Shown here piece by piece: positions 25,107 through 37,392 of a stretch of DNA of 64,000 nt. The first letter of the stretch is position 1. Each line of letters begins with the position of its first letter. Location of the stretch: the NCBI GenBank assembly GCA_026705605.1, contig JAPPAK010000006.1, positions 434,001-498,000 of the forward strand, in the 5' to 3' direction. Source of the stretch: Chloroflexota bacterium. Lineage in GTDB: Bacteria; Chloroflexota; Dehalococcoidia; Tepidiformales; Tepidiformaceae. A model generated the notes under the pieces. That model did not search any database and had not been told where the DNA came from. It worked only from the letters and a program-made list of their open reading frames with translations. A program made the translations under genes and the position numbers.

Positions 25107-26794
25107 CGCACGAGCTCCTTTTCCGGCATCTCGATCGTCTCCGAGAGGGCGGCCCCCGCCGGAACCATCGGCCACACGTTCTCGTCCTGGTCCACGTGGA
25201 AGTCGAGCAGGATCGGTCCGTCGTAGTTCCGTGCCTCCTGAACGGCGGGAAGCACCTCCGACTTCGACTCGATCCGCAGCGCGCGGATGCCGTACGCCTC
25301 CGCCAGCTTGCAGAAGTCCGGCTGCGTCACCGCCACCGAGACGAAGTTCTCGTCGTAGAACAGTTCCTGCCACTGGCGAACCATGCCCAGGTAGCCGTTG
25401 TTCATGATCGCGATCTTCACCGGCAGCCGTTCGTCCACGCAGACGGCCAGCTCCTGCATTGTCATCTGGAAGCCCGCGTCTCCGCAGATCGCCCAGACCT
25501 CCGATTCGGGCATGCCCATCTGGGCCCCGATCGCCGCCGGAAGCTCGAACCCCATCGTCCCCAGGCCGCCGGACGACACCAGCTTCCGGGGACTGTCGTA
25601 GAAGTAGTGCTGGCCCGCCCACATCTGGTGCTGGCCGACGCCCGTCACGAGCGTCGCCTTGCCGTTCGTTTCTTCGTACAGCGTGCGCACGATCTCCTGC
25701 GGGATGAGCCGCCGTGTCTCCCGGATCTCCAGGCTCGGGTGCTCCTCCTCCACCTTGTCGATCCAGCCCAGCCACTGGGAGCGGTCGTGCTCATCGAGGC
25801 GCTCCGTCAGCTCCGGCAGGACGCGCTTGACGTGTCCCACCACCGGGATCGCCGTCGGCAGGTTCTTCCCGATCTCCGCCGGGTCGATGTCGATGTGGAC
25901 GATCGTCGCGTCGGGGTTGAAGTCGTTGAACCGCCCCATCGCGCGGTCGTCGAACCGCATCCCGATGCCGATCACGACGTCCGCTTCGTCCGCCGCCATG
26001 TTCGCGTGATACATCCCGTGCATGCCGAGGAAGCCGTAGCTCAGCGGGTGCGTCTCGGGGAATCCTCCGATCCCGAGGAACGTCGTGATCACCGGGATCT
26101 GCGCCTTCTCTGCCAGCTCCACCAGCTCGTCCGAGGAGTCGCCCCAGATGATCCCGTGCCCCGAGATGATGATCGGGCGCTTGGCCTTGTTGATGGCGTC
26201 CGCCGCCCGCCGGATCATCCCCGCGTGCCCCTTCGTCGTGGGCCGGTAGCCGCGCAGGTTGATCTCCTCCGGCCACTCGAACTCCGCCTCCTCCTGGAAC
26301 ACGTCCTTGGGAATGTCGACGTGCACCGGGCCGGGGCGGCCCGAGCGCGCAATGTGGAACGCCTCGCGGACCGTCATCGCGATGTTCTCGGCCCGCATCA
26401 CGAGGTAGTTGTGCTTCGTGATCGGCTGCGTGATGCCCGTGATATCGGCTTCCTGGAAGCCGTCCTTGCCAAGCAGCGTGCGCGCCACGTTCCCCGTGAT
26501 CGCCACCATCGGCGTCGAGTCCAGGAACGAGGTCGCGATGCCCGTGACCAGGTTCGTCGCGCCGGGACCGCTCGTCGCCAGGCAGACGCCCACCTCGCCC
26601 GAGGCCCGCGCGTAGCCATCGGCCATGTGCGCGGCGCCCTGCTCGTGCCGGACGAGCACGTGCCGGAGCGCGGGGAACTGCGGCAGCGTGTCGTAGAGCG
26701 GCAGCACCACCCCGCCGGGGTAGCCGAATATCGTCGATACGCCCTCCCGCTGGAGACACTCCAGCAGGATCTGGGATCCGGTCATCCGAACCAT
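25103..26794 (-). CDS. ilvB: Acetolactate synthase large (catalytic) subunit
   Basis: Thiamine-diphosphate enzyme condensing two pyruvates (or pyruvate and 2-ketobutyrate) in branched-chain amino acid synthesis. ATG 26794 with AAGGA eight bases upstream gives 563 residues. Motifs in order: GSQILLECLQREGVSTIFGYPGG (catalytic Glu is in the following HVLVRHEQGAAHMADGYARA), GRPGPVHVDIPKDV, the FAD-region MHGMYHANMAADEADV, IHIDIDPAEIGKN-type VHIDIDPAEIGKNLPT, and the ThDP-binding GDAGFQMTMQEL...NNGYLGMVRQWQ. All are intact. Upstream is a 228-base leader with strong RNA hairpins that may control it. Confidence 0.96.
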   Translation of the reverse strand: MVRMTGSQILLECLQREGVSTIFGYPGGVVLPLYDTLPQFPALRHVLVRHEQGAAHMADGYARASGEVGVCLATSGPGATNLVTGIATSFLDSTPMVAITGNVARTLLGKDGFQEADITGITQPITKHNYLVMRAENIAMTVREAFHIARSGRPGPVHVDIPKDVFQEEAEFEWPEEINLRGYRPTTKGHAGMIRRAADAINKAKRPIIISGHGIIWGDSSDELVELAEKAQIPVITTFLGIGGFPETHPLSYGFLGMHGMYHANMAADEADVVIGIGMRFDDRAMGRFNDFNPDATIVHIDIDPAEIGKNLPTAIPVVGHVKRVLPELTERLDEHDRSQWLGWIDKVEEEHPSLEIRETRRLIPQEIVRTLYEETNGKATLVTGVGQHQMWAGQHYFYDSPRKLVSSGGLGTMGFELPAAIGAQMGMPESEVWAICGDAGFQMTMQELAVCVDERLPVKIAIMNNGYLGMVRQWQELFYDENFVSVAVTQPDFCKLAEAYGIRALRIESKSEVLPAVQEARNYDGPILLDFHVDQDENVWPMVPAGAALSETIEMPEKELVR

Positions 26795-26881
26795 GGTTGA
26801 GTCCTTCCAAAGGCTCTGATTTGCCGGCCTGTGCCCTGGTGGGGGCTGCCCGGTGCCTGCCACGCCATTCGGTCGTGGCGG

Positions 26882-26959
26882 CCAGGGGTCCGACGGTGGC
26901 GTCTCGCCCCAGGCGTTTCAGCGAGCGGAGGCGCGACCGGTAAGCCGCGGTCCCTCCAG
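26882..26959 (-). promoter_or_regulatory. Structured ilvB leader with T-box-like core
   Basis: On the minus strand the leader contains CTGGAGGGACCGCGG (26959-26945), 11 of 13 fixed positions of the T-box consensus, and about 30 bases later a strong hairpin (26913-26882: CC-U-GGGG outer stem, GACG/CGTC inner stem, loop CCAC). The flanking antiterminator stem expected of a T-box cannot be drawn convincingly, and the base expected to pair with tRNA A76 is changed. A cis-regulatory leader is likely; the class is unresolved. Confidence 0.3.
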
Positions 26960-26995
26960 TGAGCCAGGTCCGAGTGTAGGCCCGATCGCGTCTTA

Positions 26996-27017
26996 CGTGA
27001 AGCCGGTGGCGTTCACG
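26996..27017 (-). terminator. Hairpin just after the phosphohexomutase gene
   Basis: On the minus strand, CGTGAA/TTCACG extended by GCC/GGC with a three-base loop and one bulged base, starting six bases after the upstream stop codon. There is no T run. It may end or slow transcription between the mutase gene and ilvB. Confidence 0.4.
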
Positions 27018-27022
27018 GAGCG

Positions 27023-28450
27023 CTAGGCAAGGGCGTCCCCCACGAGCGACTGGCCAGCCTCGATCACCGGCCCCACCTTCGACTCGTCCCGCAACTCCGT
27101 GTAGATGCGCAGCAGCGGCTCCGTGCCCGAGAGCCGGAACAGCACCCACCCCTCGGACAAGAGGAAGCGCCACCCGTCCGTTGTGTCGACCCCCGTCACC
27201 GGCAGCCCCGCGAACTCGTCCGGCGAGGCGGCGTCGAGCACAGCCTTCACGGCCGCATTCGCCCCCGCCTCCAGCTCCAGGTCGACCCGCTCGTAGAAGT
27301 GCGGCCCCGTGATCGCGAACACGTCCTCGAGCAGCTCGGCCGGACCCTTCCCGCTGATCGCCATCGCGTCCAGCAGGTAGAGCGCCGAGAGGACGCCGTC
27401 TCGCTCCGGCAGGTGGCCGCGGAAGCCGTAGCCCCCGCTCTCCTCGCCCCCGATAAGCGCGTCCTCTCGCATCATCACCGGCCCGATGTGCTTGAACCCC
27501 ACCGGCGTCTCGATGCAGTCCACGCCGTGGTGCTCGGCCAGCAACCGCGCCATCGCCGTCGTCGTTACCGACTTCACGACCGACCCCCGCAGCCCCCGCG
27601 CCCCCAGCAGGTACTCGACCAGCAGCGCGAACGTTCGTAGCTGGTCGACGTACGACCCCGACCCGTCCACCAGCCCCACCCGGTCGGCATCGCCGTCGTT
27701 CGCGATGCCTGCGTCGAACCCCCCGCCCGCCACCAGCGACAGCAGCGCATCGAGGTTCGACGCGATCGGTTCCGGCGCCCGCAGTCCCGGGAAAAGCGGA
27801 TTGCGTTCCGTGTGGATCTCCTCGACCCGCGTGCTGCCTCCCTCCAGCAGCTCCGACAGCAGCCCCGCTCCCGCCCCGTACATCGGGTCGACCGCCACCC
27901 GCAGCCCCGCCGCCCGGATTCGGGCCAGGTCCACCTGCCGCCCCAGCCCCTCCAGGTACCCCGGGATCGGATCAAACGGCGTGATCGCGTCGGAGTCCGC
28001 CGGGGCGAGCTTCGGTCGCGCGTCGTCCCCCAGGATGGCGGGCACGCGCCGTTCGATGTCGGCCACGATCTCGGGGCTGGCACTGCCGCCGTAGTGCGGC
28101 TTCACCTTGATCCCGTTCCAGCGGAACGGGTTGTGGCTGCTCGTCACGATCACGCCCCCGCCCGCCCCTGCCTCGATGATGCGGTAGCTCAGCGCGGGCG
28201 TCGGCGCCGGCCGATCCGCGAGCTGCACCTGGAAGCCGTTTCCCGCCAGCACCCGTGCTACCGCCAGCGCGAACTCGTCCGACTGGAAGCGGGTGTCGTA
28301 TCCGACGACCAGCGGCTGTTCCCGCCCCCGTGTCTCCGCGAAGTGCTCGGCGACCGCCTGCGCGCAGGCGCGCACGTTCTCGAACGTGAACTCCTCCCCC
28401 ATGATCGCGCGCCAGCCGTCCGTCCCGAAGCGCACCGGGTTCTCCGTCAT
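27023..28450 (-). CDS. Phosphoglucomutase/phosphomannomutase family enzyme
   Basis: Alpha-D-phosphohexomutase of 475 residues. RFGTDGWRAIMGEEF opens domain 1; the phosphoserine is Ser105 in VTSSHNPF; the magnesium loop is DGDADRVG; the sugar-binding loop GGEESGG(Y) and the phosphate-binding loop LSGTEPLLRIY are present. All catalytic parts are intact. ATG 28450, preceded by GGGTGAGGGG, lies four bases after the upstream nucleotidyltransferase stop, so the pair act together: hexose-6-phosphate to hexose-1-phosphate, then NDP-sugar. Whether it prefers glucose, mannose or glucosamine phosphate is not certain; the short GlmM-like signature is absent. Confidence 0.92.
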   Translation of the reverse strand: MTENPVRFGTDGWRAIMGEEFTFENVRACAQAVAEHFAETRGREQPLVVGYDTRFQSDEFALAVARVLAGNGFQVQLADRPAPTPALSYRIIEAGAGGGVIVTSSHNPFRWNGIKVKPHYGGSASPEIVADIERRVPAILGDDARPKLAPADSDAITPFDPIPGYLEGLGRQVDLARIRAAGLRVAVDPMYGAGAGLLSELLEGGSTRVEEIHTERNPLFPGLRAPEPIASNLDALLSLVAGGGFDAGIANDGDADRVGLVDGSGSYVDQLRTFALLVEYLLGARGLRGSVVKSVTTTAMARLLAEHHGVDCIETPVGFKHIGPVMMREDALIGGEESGGYGFRGHLPERDGVLSALYLLDAMAISGKGPAELLEDVFAITGPHFYERVDLELEAGANAAVKAVLDAASPDEFAGLPVTGVDTTDGWRFLLSEGWVLFRLSGTEPLLRIYTELRDESKVGPVIEAGQSLVGDALA

Positions 28451-28454
28451 CCCC

Positions 28455-29459
28455 TCACCCCCGCCGTTCGCCCGGCTCGACGATCTCGCCCGGTCGCAGC
28501 CGCGCCCCTGCCGCCACGCTCGCCCCCCTCCCCAGTACCGCCCCGCGCACCACCGCCCCCGCCCCGATCGTGACGCCGTCGGCCAGCACGGAGTCTCGCA
28601 CCTGCGCCCTCGCTTCCACCCGCACATCCTCCCACAGCACCGACCCCGTCACGCTCGCGCCCGGCCCGACAACGCTGTCTGCCGCCAGCGCCGTCCCCTC
28701 GACACTCGCGTCCTCCGCCACCACGGCGCCTCCTGCCAGCAGGGGCGCCCCCGACCGTTTCACGAGCGCCCGCGAGAGCTCGAGGTAGCGCCCGGGCGTC
28801 CCCAGGTCCGCCCACAGCCCCTCAAAGTGGTAGCCCAGCACGTTCTCCCCCCGCCCTACCAGCGACGGGAACAGCGTCTCCTCCACGCGCACGGCGCCCG
28901 GCGGGATCTCCCCTACGAGGTCGGGTTCGAACACCCAGACCCCCGCGTTCACGAGGTCGCTCGGAGCCGTCCCCGGCGGGGGCTTCTCCACGAAGCCCGT
29001 GATCCGCGACGCCCCGTCCACCACCGCCACCCCGAACGCCGAGGGGTTCGCTACCTGGCAGAGCGCCAGCGTCAGGCGCGCGCTGGCCTCGTCGTGCGCC
29101 TGCAGCGCCGCTCCCAGGTCGAAGTCCACGTACACGTCCCCGTTGAGCACGAGGAAGCGCCCCTCCACCTCCGCAGCCCGCACCGCGTTCCGGATCGCGC
29201 CCCCCGACTCCAGCCGCTCCCGCTCCACCACGTGCGCGATTGTGAGCCCGCCCCGGTCCCCCTCGGGGTAGGCCTTCACGAGGTCGTCCTGGCGCTGCCC
29301 CATCGCGAGCACCGCCCGCTCGATGCCGTGGCCGCCAAGCCAGTTCAGCAGGTGGTCGAGCGCGGGCCGGTTCGCAACCGGTATCAGGCTCTTGTGGCGC
29401 GTCAGGGTCAGCGGCCGCAGCCGTGCTCCCTGCCCTCCAACGAGGATGATCGCGTCCAT
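28455..29459 (-). CDS. Sugar-1-phosphate nucleotidyltransferase with left-handed beta-helix
   Basis: Makes an NDP-sugar from a sugar-1-phosphate and NTP. The 334-residue protein has an N-terminal Rossmann-like domain (MDAIILVGGQGARLRPLTLTRHKSLIPVANRP, FLVLNGDVYVDFD, GFVEKPPPG, NAGVWVFEPD) and a C-terminal hexapeptide-repeat helix (VVAEDASVEGTAL, SVVGPGASVTGSVLWEDVRVEA, etc.). This layout matches GDP-mannose pyrophosphorylase (GMPPB) or glucose-1-phosphate thymidylyl/uridylyltransferase relatives. It is 12 bases after metK and 4 bases before the mutase gene. It probably supplies activated sugar for glycolipid or wall polymers and perhaps for the glycosyltransferase at 4.3 kb. Confidence 0.9.
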   Translation of the reverse strand: MDAIILVGGQGARLRPLTLTRHKSLIPVANRPALDHLLNWLGGHGIERAVLAMGQRQDDLVKAYPEGDRGGLTIAHVVERERLESGGAIRNAVRAAEVEGRFLVLNGDVYVDFDLGAALQAHDEASARLTLALCQVANPSAFGVAVVDGASRITGFVEKPPPGTAPSDLVNAGVWVFEPDLVGEIPPGAVRVEETLFPSLVGRGENVLGYHFEGLWADLGTPGRYLELSRALVKRSGAPLLAGGAVVAEDASVEGTALAADSVVGPGASVTGSVLWEDVRVEARAQVRDSVLADGVTIGAGAVVRGAVLGRGASVAAGARLRPGEIVEPGERRG

Positions 29460-29471
29460 GCTCGCAGAAGG

Positions 29472-32876
<3,405 letters not shown>

Positions 32877-32877
<1 letters not shown>

Positions 32878-33791
32878 TACCGCTCCTCCTCGATGTGCGT
32901 AAGCGTACGGAACTCACGATACCGCGCCTCGACCTCGTCGCGCTCCAATTCCAGCAGGCGATTCGGCCCAAAGCCCTCTACGGCGAACGACGCCACCGTC
33001 GACCCGTAGATGACTCCCCGCCGGATCTCCGCCGCCGTCACCTCGGGAACCGTGTCCAGGTACCCCAGGAACGCCCCCGCGAAACTGTCCCCCGCCCCCG
33101 TCGGGTCCACCACCTCCTCCAGCGGGTAGCCCGGCGCGACGAAGTAGTCGTCCTTGCTCGCGTAGACCGCCCCGTACTCCCCCAGCTTGACCAGCGCCGC
33201 CTGCGCTCCCCCCTCCACCAGCGAGCGCGCCGCCTTCGCGATGCTCGCTACGCCCGTCAGCTGCCGCGCCTCGGTTTCGTTCACCGAGGCGAAGCTCGCC
33301 TCCCGCATCGCCTCCCGCACCCCCGCCTCCGCCGTCTCGATGTACAGCTTGATCGTGTCGACCATCGTCACGCGGGGCGCCGTCAGCGCTCCCATGAGGG
33401 CCCGCTGCGTGGCCGGGTCGTCCGCCGCCATGAACGCCGCGCTCGAGTCCTCCCAGCCCTCCGGCACCACCGGCTGCCAGCCGTCGTTCACCCCGAGGTG
33501 CGTGTAGAGCGTGTCCCGCGTGTTCATGTCGTAGTGGTAGCGAGCGCCCCAGCGGCTCGTCGTGCCGCCCGGCACCGTCGTCAGCCCCGCGAGGTCGATG
33601 CCCCGCCCCTCCAGCTTCGACCGCTCGCGCTCCGGGAAGTCCTCGCCGATAGCCGCGAGCAACCGCACGTCGGTGAACTGCGCGGCCGCCAGCGCCGCAC
33701 AGGTCGCCGAGCCTCCCAGCGATTGCTCGACCTTCGCGAACGGCGTCTCAATCTCGTCCAGCGCGACCCAGCCTGCCACCAGCAGCGTCAT
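32877..33791 (-). CDS. PfkB family kinase, possible adenosine/nucleoside kinase
   Basis: 304-residue ribokinase-fold enzyme. Recognised by GGSATCAALAAAQF near the N-terminus, LAAIGEDFPE, and the C-terminal catalytic signature DPTGAGDSFAGAFLGYLD with the general-base Asp236. ATG 33791 overlaps the mtnP stop by four bases (ATGA), and the stop overlaps the acetyltransferase start. Sequence alone cannot decide the substrate. Its place between mtnP and ahcY suggests it phosphorylates adenosine released by AhcY, or methylthioribose-type sugars. The absence of a clear sugar-specific insert and NETEARQLTG (a motif of the nucleotide side) are compatible with either. Confidence 0.85.
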
Positions 33792-34666
33792 GCGCCCTCC
33801 TCCCGGAGCCGCCTCCCGAGGATGGGCGCCAGCCGTTCGCGCGCCTCCTCCGGGATGGCCCTCGGCGGCGTCACGAGCCCCGCGTCCAGCCCCGTTCCGC
33901 AATCGCAGGCGTCGCCGTCGAGCGCTGCTGTCAGCTTCGCGACTGCCTTCCGGCTCACCTCGACGTTCTCCGCAAGGCGCGTCATCACGATCGTCGCGTC
34001 CACGGCCTCCTCCGCCTCGTGCCAGGCGTCGTAGTCGGTAACCGCCGCCAGCATCGCGTAGCAGAGCTCCGCCTCGCGGGCGAGCTTCGCCTCCGGGAGC
34101 GCCGTCATCCCGACGAGGCTCGCTCCCCACGAGCGGTACAGCTCGCTCTCCGCGCGCGTCCCGAACGCCGGACCCTCGATCGTGACGTAGGCCCCGCCGT
34201 CGTGCGCCGTCGCCCCCGCCTCGCGCGCGGCCGCCAGCGCTTGCTCCCGCAGCCCCTCGCAGAACGGCTCCGCGAACGACACATGCGCGACTACGCCCTC
34301 CCCGAAGAACGTGCTCGGCCTGTCTCCCCGCGTCCGGTCGATGAGCTGGTCGGGCGCCACCAGGTGTCCCGGCGCGTACTCCTCGCGCAGCGACCCCACC
34401 GCCGACACCGCCAGCACCTGCTGCACCCCGAGCGACTTGAGCGCCCAGAAGTTCGCCTGCTGCGGAATCTCCGACGGCAGCAACCGGTGCCCGCGACCGT
34501 GCCGCGCCAGGAACGCGACGCGCCGCCCCTCCAGCTCCCCCACCCGGATCGCGTCGCTCGGCTCCCCGAACGGCGTCGCGATGGCCCGCTCCTCCACCCC
34601 GCGCAGCCCCGGCATCTCGTAGAAACCGCTCCCGCCGAGGACCGCTAGCTCGATCGGTTCAGGCAC
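33788..34666 (-). CDS. mtnP: S-methyl-5'-thioadenosine phosphorylase
   Basis: Splits methylthioadenosine with phosphate into adenine and methylthioribose-1-phosphate. GTG 34666 gives 292 residues starting PEPIELAVLGGSGFYEMPG. Phosphorylase motifs are intact: RHGRGHRLLPSEIPQQANFWALKSLG, VSAVGSLREEY, EGPAFGTRAESELYRSWGASLVGMTALPEAKLAREAELCYAM, and VTDYDAW with the adenine-recognising Asp. The longer open frame (to 34882) has no coding character before the GTG. Neighbours mtnA and apt process both of its products, which supports MTA rather than general purine nucleoside activity. It heads the minus-strand operon that continues to metK and beyond. Confidence 0.93.
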   Translation of the reverse strand: MPEPIELAVLGGSGFYEMPGLRGVEERAIATPFGEPSDAIRVGELEGRRVAFLARHGRGHRLLPSEIPQQANFWALKSLGVQQVLAVSAVGSLREEYAPGHLVAPDQLIDRTRGDRPSTFFGEGVVAHVSFAEPFCEGLREQALAAAREAGATAHDGGAYVTIEGPAFGTRAESELYRSWGASLVGMTALPEAKLAREAELCYAMLAAVTDYDAWHEAEEAVDATIVMTRLAENVEVSRKAVAKLTAALDGDACDCGTGLDAGLVTPPRAIPEEARERLAPILGRRLREEGA

Positions 34667-34693
34667 TGGCCCGGAGTCTACCGCGCCCGTCGC

Positions 34694-34722
34694 TTGACGG
34701 CGGTCGTGAAGGGGAATACACA
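34694..34722 (+). promoter_or_regulatory. Putative promoter for the BtrH-like gene
   Basis: TTGACG (34694-34699), 17-base spacer, TACACA (34717-34722). The -35 is 5 of 6, the -10 weak. It lies just outside the divergent mtnP start. Confidence 0.4.
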
Positions 34723-34773
34723 ACGAATGCGCAGACAAACGACGCCTCGTTTCCGCCATGAGGGGAGCGCCCA

Positions 34774-35799
34774 ATGCCAGCAGGCTCTGCCCAGACCCTT
34801 GAGGGCCTCCGCCAGCTCCCCTTGAATGCGACCAACATGGGGGTCCTCCACGGGGTTGCGGCGTACTGGGGATTCGACGCAAGCCCTGCGACGGTGTTCG
34901 GCGCCACCGGGTACGCCTTCCTCATCAACATCAAAGAGGACATCTGTCCCAGCGGCCCCTTTGTCTGGCGCCGGGAGCGGTTCAATCGTCTGATCACCAA
35001 CCTCGGCATTCGCACCCGCGACCTCGGCTTCTATACGCGCGAGACCACCGCTGCCCAGCGCCGGCGGGTCGATGCCGAGCTGCGCGACGCGATCGACGCA
35101 GGCATCCCCTGCTCGCTCTGCAACAACGAGTTTCAGCTCATCACCGGTTACGACGGCGAGGGTTTCTCCACCGTCGGGCCGTTTCCCGATCACCTGCCTC
35201 GCCGCCTGACCTTCGGCACCTGGCAAGAGTGGGGTCAGGACGTCTACGCCTACTTCTACGTCTACCACAGGGGCGAGCCCGCCAATCGCGAAGCGCTGGT
35301 GCGCGACAGCCTCTCGTTCGCCATCGAGATGTTCCGCTCCCCGGACCGCTTCGCCCTGGACGGCTATGCCGTCGGACCGGACGCCTACACCCGGTGGATC
35401 GAGGCGCTCGATGGCCATGGAGAGAGCTTCGGAAACGAATGGAACGCCACGGTGTTTGCCGAGTGTCGCCGGCACGCGGCCTCGTACCTGCGCGAAGTCG
35501 CGGACTGGTTCCCGGAATCCCGCGTTCTGACTGCTCGCCTGGCCGGTACCTACGACGAGGTCGCGAGGAACCTCGCGACTGTCGCGGCCCCGAGCGTCTC
35601 GCTCGGGGAGAAGAGGCAGACGCTCGCCCGTAACAGGGCGCTCGAAGTCTCGGCCATCGATGACCTTGAGCGACTGCTGGAAGGCATTCCCGGCAACGCG
35701 AACACCGAGCGGCCCGAGGTGCCGGGTCCGCGATTGCCGCCAAGCGATGATGAGCGTGTCCGTGAGCGGCCTCCCCTCCTTGCCGAGGTCATGGACTAG
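34774..35799 (+). CDS. BtrH N-terminal domain-like protein of unknown function
   Basis: 341 residues with ATG 34774 and a strong site (GAGGGGAG) seven bases upstream. The N-terminal 130 residues (LPLNATNMGVLHGVAAYWGFDASPATVFGATGYAFLINI, then a double-helix and an ELRDAIDAGIPCSLCNN segment followed by QLITGYD) resemble the BtrH/papain-like N-terminal domain used in acyl transfer or peptide handling, but the usual catalytic Cys-His at the start (HC) is replaced by LHG; Cys113 and Cys116 are the nearest cysteines. The rest is helical and of no known family. It is the only plus-strand gene between the mtnP and mtnA groups and has slightly less extreme codon use, hinting at insertion from elsewhere. 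No function is proposed. Confidence 0.7.
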   Translation: MPAGSAQTLEGLRQLPLNATNMGVLHGVAAYWGFDASPATVFGATGYAFLINIKEDICPSGPFVWRRERFNRLITNLGIRTRDLGFYTRETTAAQRRRVDAELRDAIDAGIPCSLCNNEFQLITGYDGEGFSTVGPFPDHLPRRLTFGTWQEWGQDVYAYFYVYHRGEPANREALVRDSLSFAIEMFRSPDRFALDGYAVGPDAYTRWIEALDGHGESFGNEWNATVFAECRRHAASYLREVADWFPESRVLTARLAGTYDEVARNLATVAAPSVSLGEKRQTLARNRALEVSAIDDLERLLEGIPGNANTERPEVPGPRLPPSDDERVRERPPLLAEVMD

Positions 35800-35846
35800 G
35801 GAAGCGCGCGCTCCGTTCCTGAAAGCCCGGAATATTGCGTCGAGGC

Positions 35847-36869
35847 CTACCTCGTGAGCGCGGCGATCGCCGGGCCGTATGGGGGACGCAGCACGCCGCT
35901 CTCGCAGACGATCCCCGCGATCAGCTCCGCCGGCGTCACATCGAACGCCGGGTTGTAGACGCCGCCGCCGTCCGGGCTCCAGCGGTCGTCTCCGAAGCCC
36001 CCCACCTCGTCCTCCCCCCGAAACTCGATCGGGATCGCCTCTCCCGACGGTGTGTTCGCGTCGAACGTGCTGAGCGGCGCCGCCAGGTAGAAGGGCACCC
36101 CGTGCCGCGCCGCGACGGCCGCCAGTCCGTACGTCCCCACCTTGTTCGCACCGTCCCCGTTCGCCGCAATCCGGTCCGCCCCCGTGATAACCGCGCTCAC
36201 CTGCCCTGATGCGATCAGCGAAGCCGCCGCCGTGTCCGGCAGGAGCGTCCCCGGAATGCCCAGCGCCCCCAGCTCCCACATCGTGAGCCGTGCGCCCTGC
36301 AGGAGCGGACGGGTCTCGGTCGCGTAGCAGCGCTCGATGCGCCCCGCCCGCCACGCTTCCGCGATCACCGCCAGCGCCGTCCCCTCCCCTCCCGTCGCGA
36401 GTCCGCCCGTGTTGCAGTGCGTCAGGACTGCCCCCTCCAGGCCCGGCAGCTCCCGCCCGTGCCGCGCAAGCGCCGCGTCCCGTTCCCGCTGTCGCGCCAG
36501 CGCCCGCTCCGCGAACACCCACAGCGCGGCCTGTCGTTCCCCCTCCCCCCCTGCCTCCCCCGCCGCCGCGAGCGCCTCGTCGATCATGGCCCCCAGGTCC
36601 ACCGCCGTTGGCCGGGTCGCCCGCAGCTCTGCCGCCGCCTGCGCCAGTGCCTCCGGTCCCGCTCCGCGCTCCTCCCCCGCGATCGCCATCCCGCAGGCGC
36701 CCGTCACGCCCAGCAGGGGCGCTCCCCGCACCCGCAGCGACCGGATCGCCTCCGCCACGGCGGCCACCGTCTCGAGCCGCAGGTAGCGTTCCTCGTGTGG
36801 AAGCAGCGTCTGGTCCAGAACCTCGATGCCTTCGCTCGGCAGGATGCGGATCGGCGTGTAGCCGCTCAC
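35847..36869 (-). CDS. mtnA: S-methyl-5-thioribose-1-phosphate isomerase
   Basis: Converts methylthioribose-1-phosphate to methylthioribulose-1-phosphate in methionine salvage. The 340-residue protein shows the family landmarks: LDQTLLPHEERYLRLET, SLRVRGAPLLGVTGACG, catalytic Cys152 in THCNTGGLATGG, ATETRPLLQGARLTMWEL, and catalytic Asp232 in TGADRIAANGDGANKVGTYG. Complete. It is immediately downstream of apt on the minus strand (10 bases) and shares the substrate chain with mtnP. The next salvage enzymes (MtnB and so on) are not in this window. Confidence 0.95.
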   Translation of the reverse strand: MSGYTPIRILPSEGIEVLDQTLLPHEERYLRLETVAAVAEAIRSLRVRGAPLLGVTGACGMAIAGEERGAGPEALAQAAAELRATRPTAVDLGAMIDEALAAAGEAGGEGERQAALWVFAERALARQRERDAALARHGRELPGLEGAVLTHCNTGGLATGGEGTALAVIAEAWRAGRIERCYATETRPLLQGARLTMWELGALGIPGTLLPDTAAASLIASGQVSAVITGADRIAANGDGANKVGTYGLAAVAARHGVPFYLAAPLSTFDANTPSGEAIPIEFRGEDEVGGFGDDRWSPDGGGVYNPAFDVTPAELIAGIVCESGVLRPPYGPAIAALTR

Positions 36870-36879
36870 GACCCCGCTC

Positions 36880-37392
36880 CTAGTAGCGGACGAGGCTCAT
36901 GGCGTCGTAGCCGTCGATCTTCGCCCGCCCGCCCAGCTCTTCGAGCTCGATGACGAACCCTAGCCCCACGACCTCGCCCCCGGCCAGCTCCACCAGCTTC
37001 GTCGCCGCCGCCGCCGTCCCGCCCGTCGCCAGCAGGTCGTCCACGATGTACGCCCGCTTCCCCACCGAGAGCGCATCCTGGTGGATGTCGAGCTGGCTGT
37101 CCCCGTACTCCAGCGAGTACTCGATCGACATGCGCGCCGCCGGCAGCTTGCCCGGCTTCCGCAGCGGCACGAACGGCAGCTTCATGCGGTCCGCCATCGC
37201 GGCCGCGAAGACGAACCCGCGCGACTCCACGCCCACAATCGCGGACGCGTCCCGCCGCGCCGCATGCACGCACAGCTCGTCGATGCTGTAGCGGAACGCG
37301 AGCGGATCCCCCAGTAGCGGCGTGATGTCGCGGAACAGCACGCCCTCTTTGGGGAAGTCGGGAACGTCACGGATGCTTCTGCGCAGGTCCAC
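36880..37392 (-). CDS. apt: Adenine phosphoribosyltransferase
   Basis: Recycles adenine to AMP using PRPP, taking up the adenine released by MtnP. GTG 37392 gives 170 residues, the normal APT length, starting DLRRSIRDVPDFPKEGVLFRDITPLL. The substrate loop VGVESRGFVFAAAMA and the PRPP-binding YIVDDLLATGGTAAAA are intact. The open frame reaches 37518 but the added residues are basic and not APT-like. The start has no strong ribosome site, so a TTG or other start is possible. Divergent from the Rieske oxygenase gene. Confidence 0.93.
   Translation of the reverse strand: MDLRRSIRDVPDFPKEGVLFRDITPLLGDPLAFRYSIDELCVHAARRDASAIVGVESRGFVFAAAMADRMKLPFVPLRKPGKLPAARMSIEYSLEYGDSQLDIHQDALSVGKRAYIVDDLLATGGTAAAATKLVELAGGEVVGLGFVIELEELGGRAKIDGYDAMSLVRY

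Noticed and set aside
26945..26959. Firm call of a T-box riboswitch before ilvB
   Set aside because: Only the core sequence matches; the antiterminator helix and the tRNA-pairing base do not. Kept as a low-confidence leader instead.
28920..28945. TPsiC-like sequence GGTTCGAACACC suggesting a tRNA
   Set aside because: It lies inside the nucleotidyltransferase coding sequence and no cloverleaf can be drawn around it.
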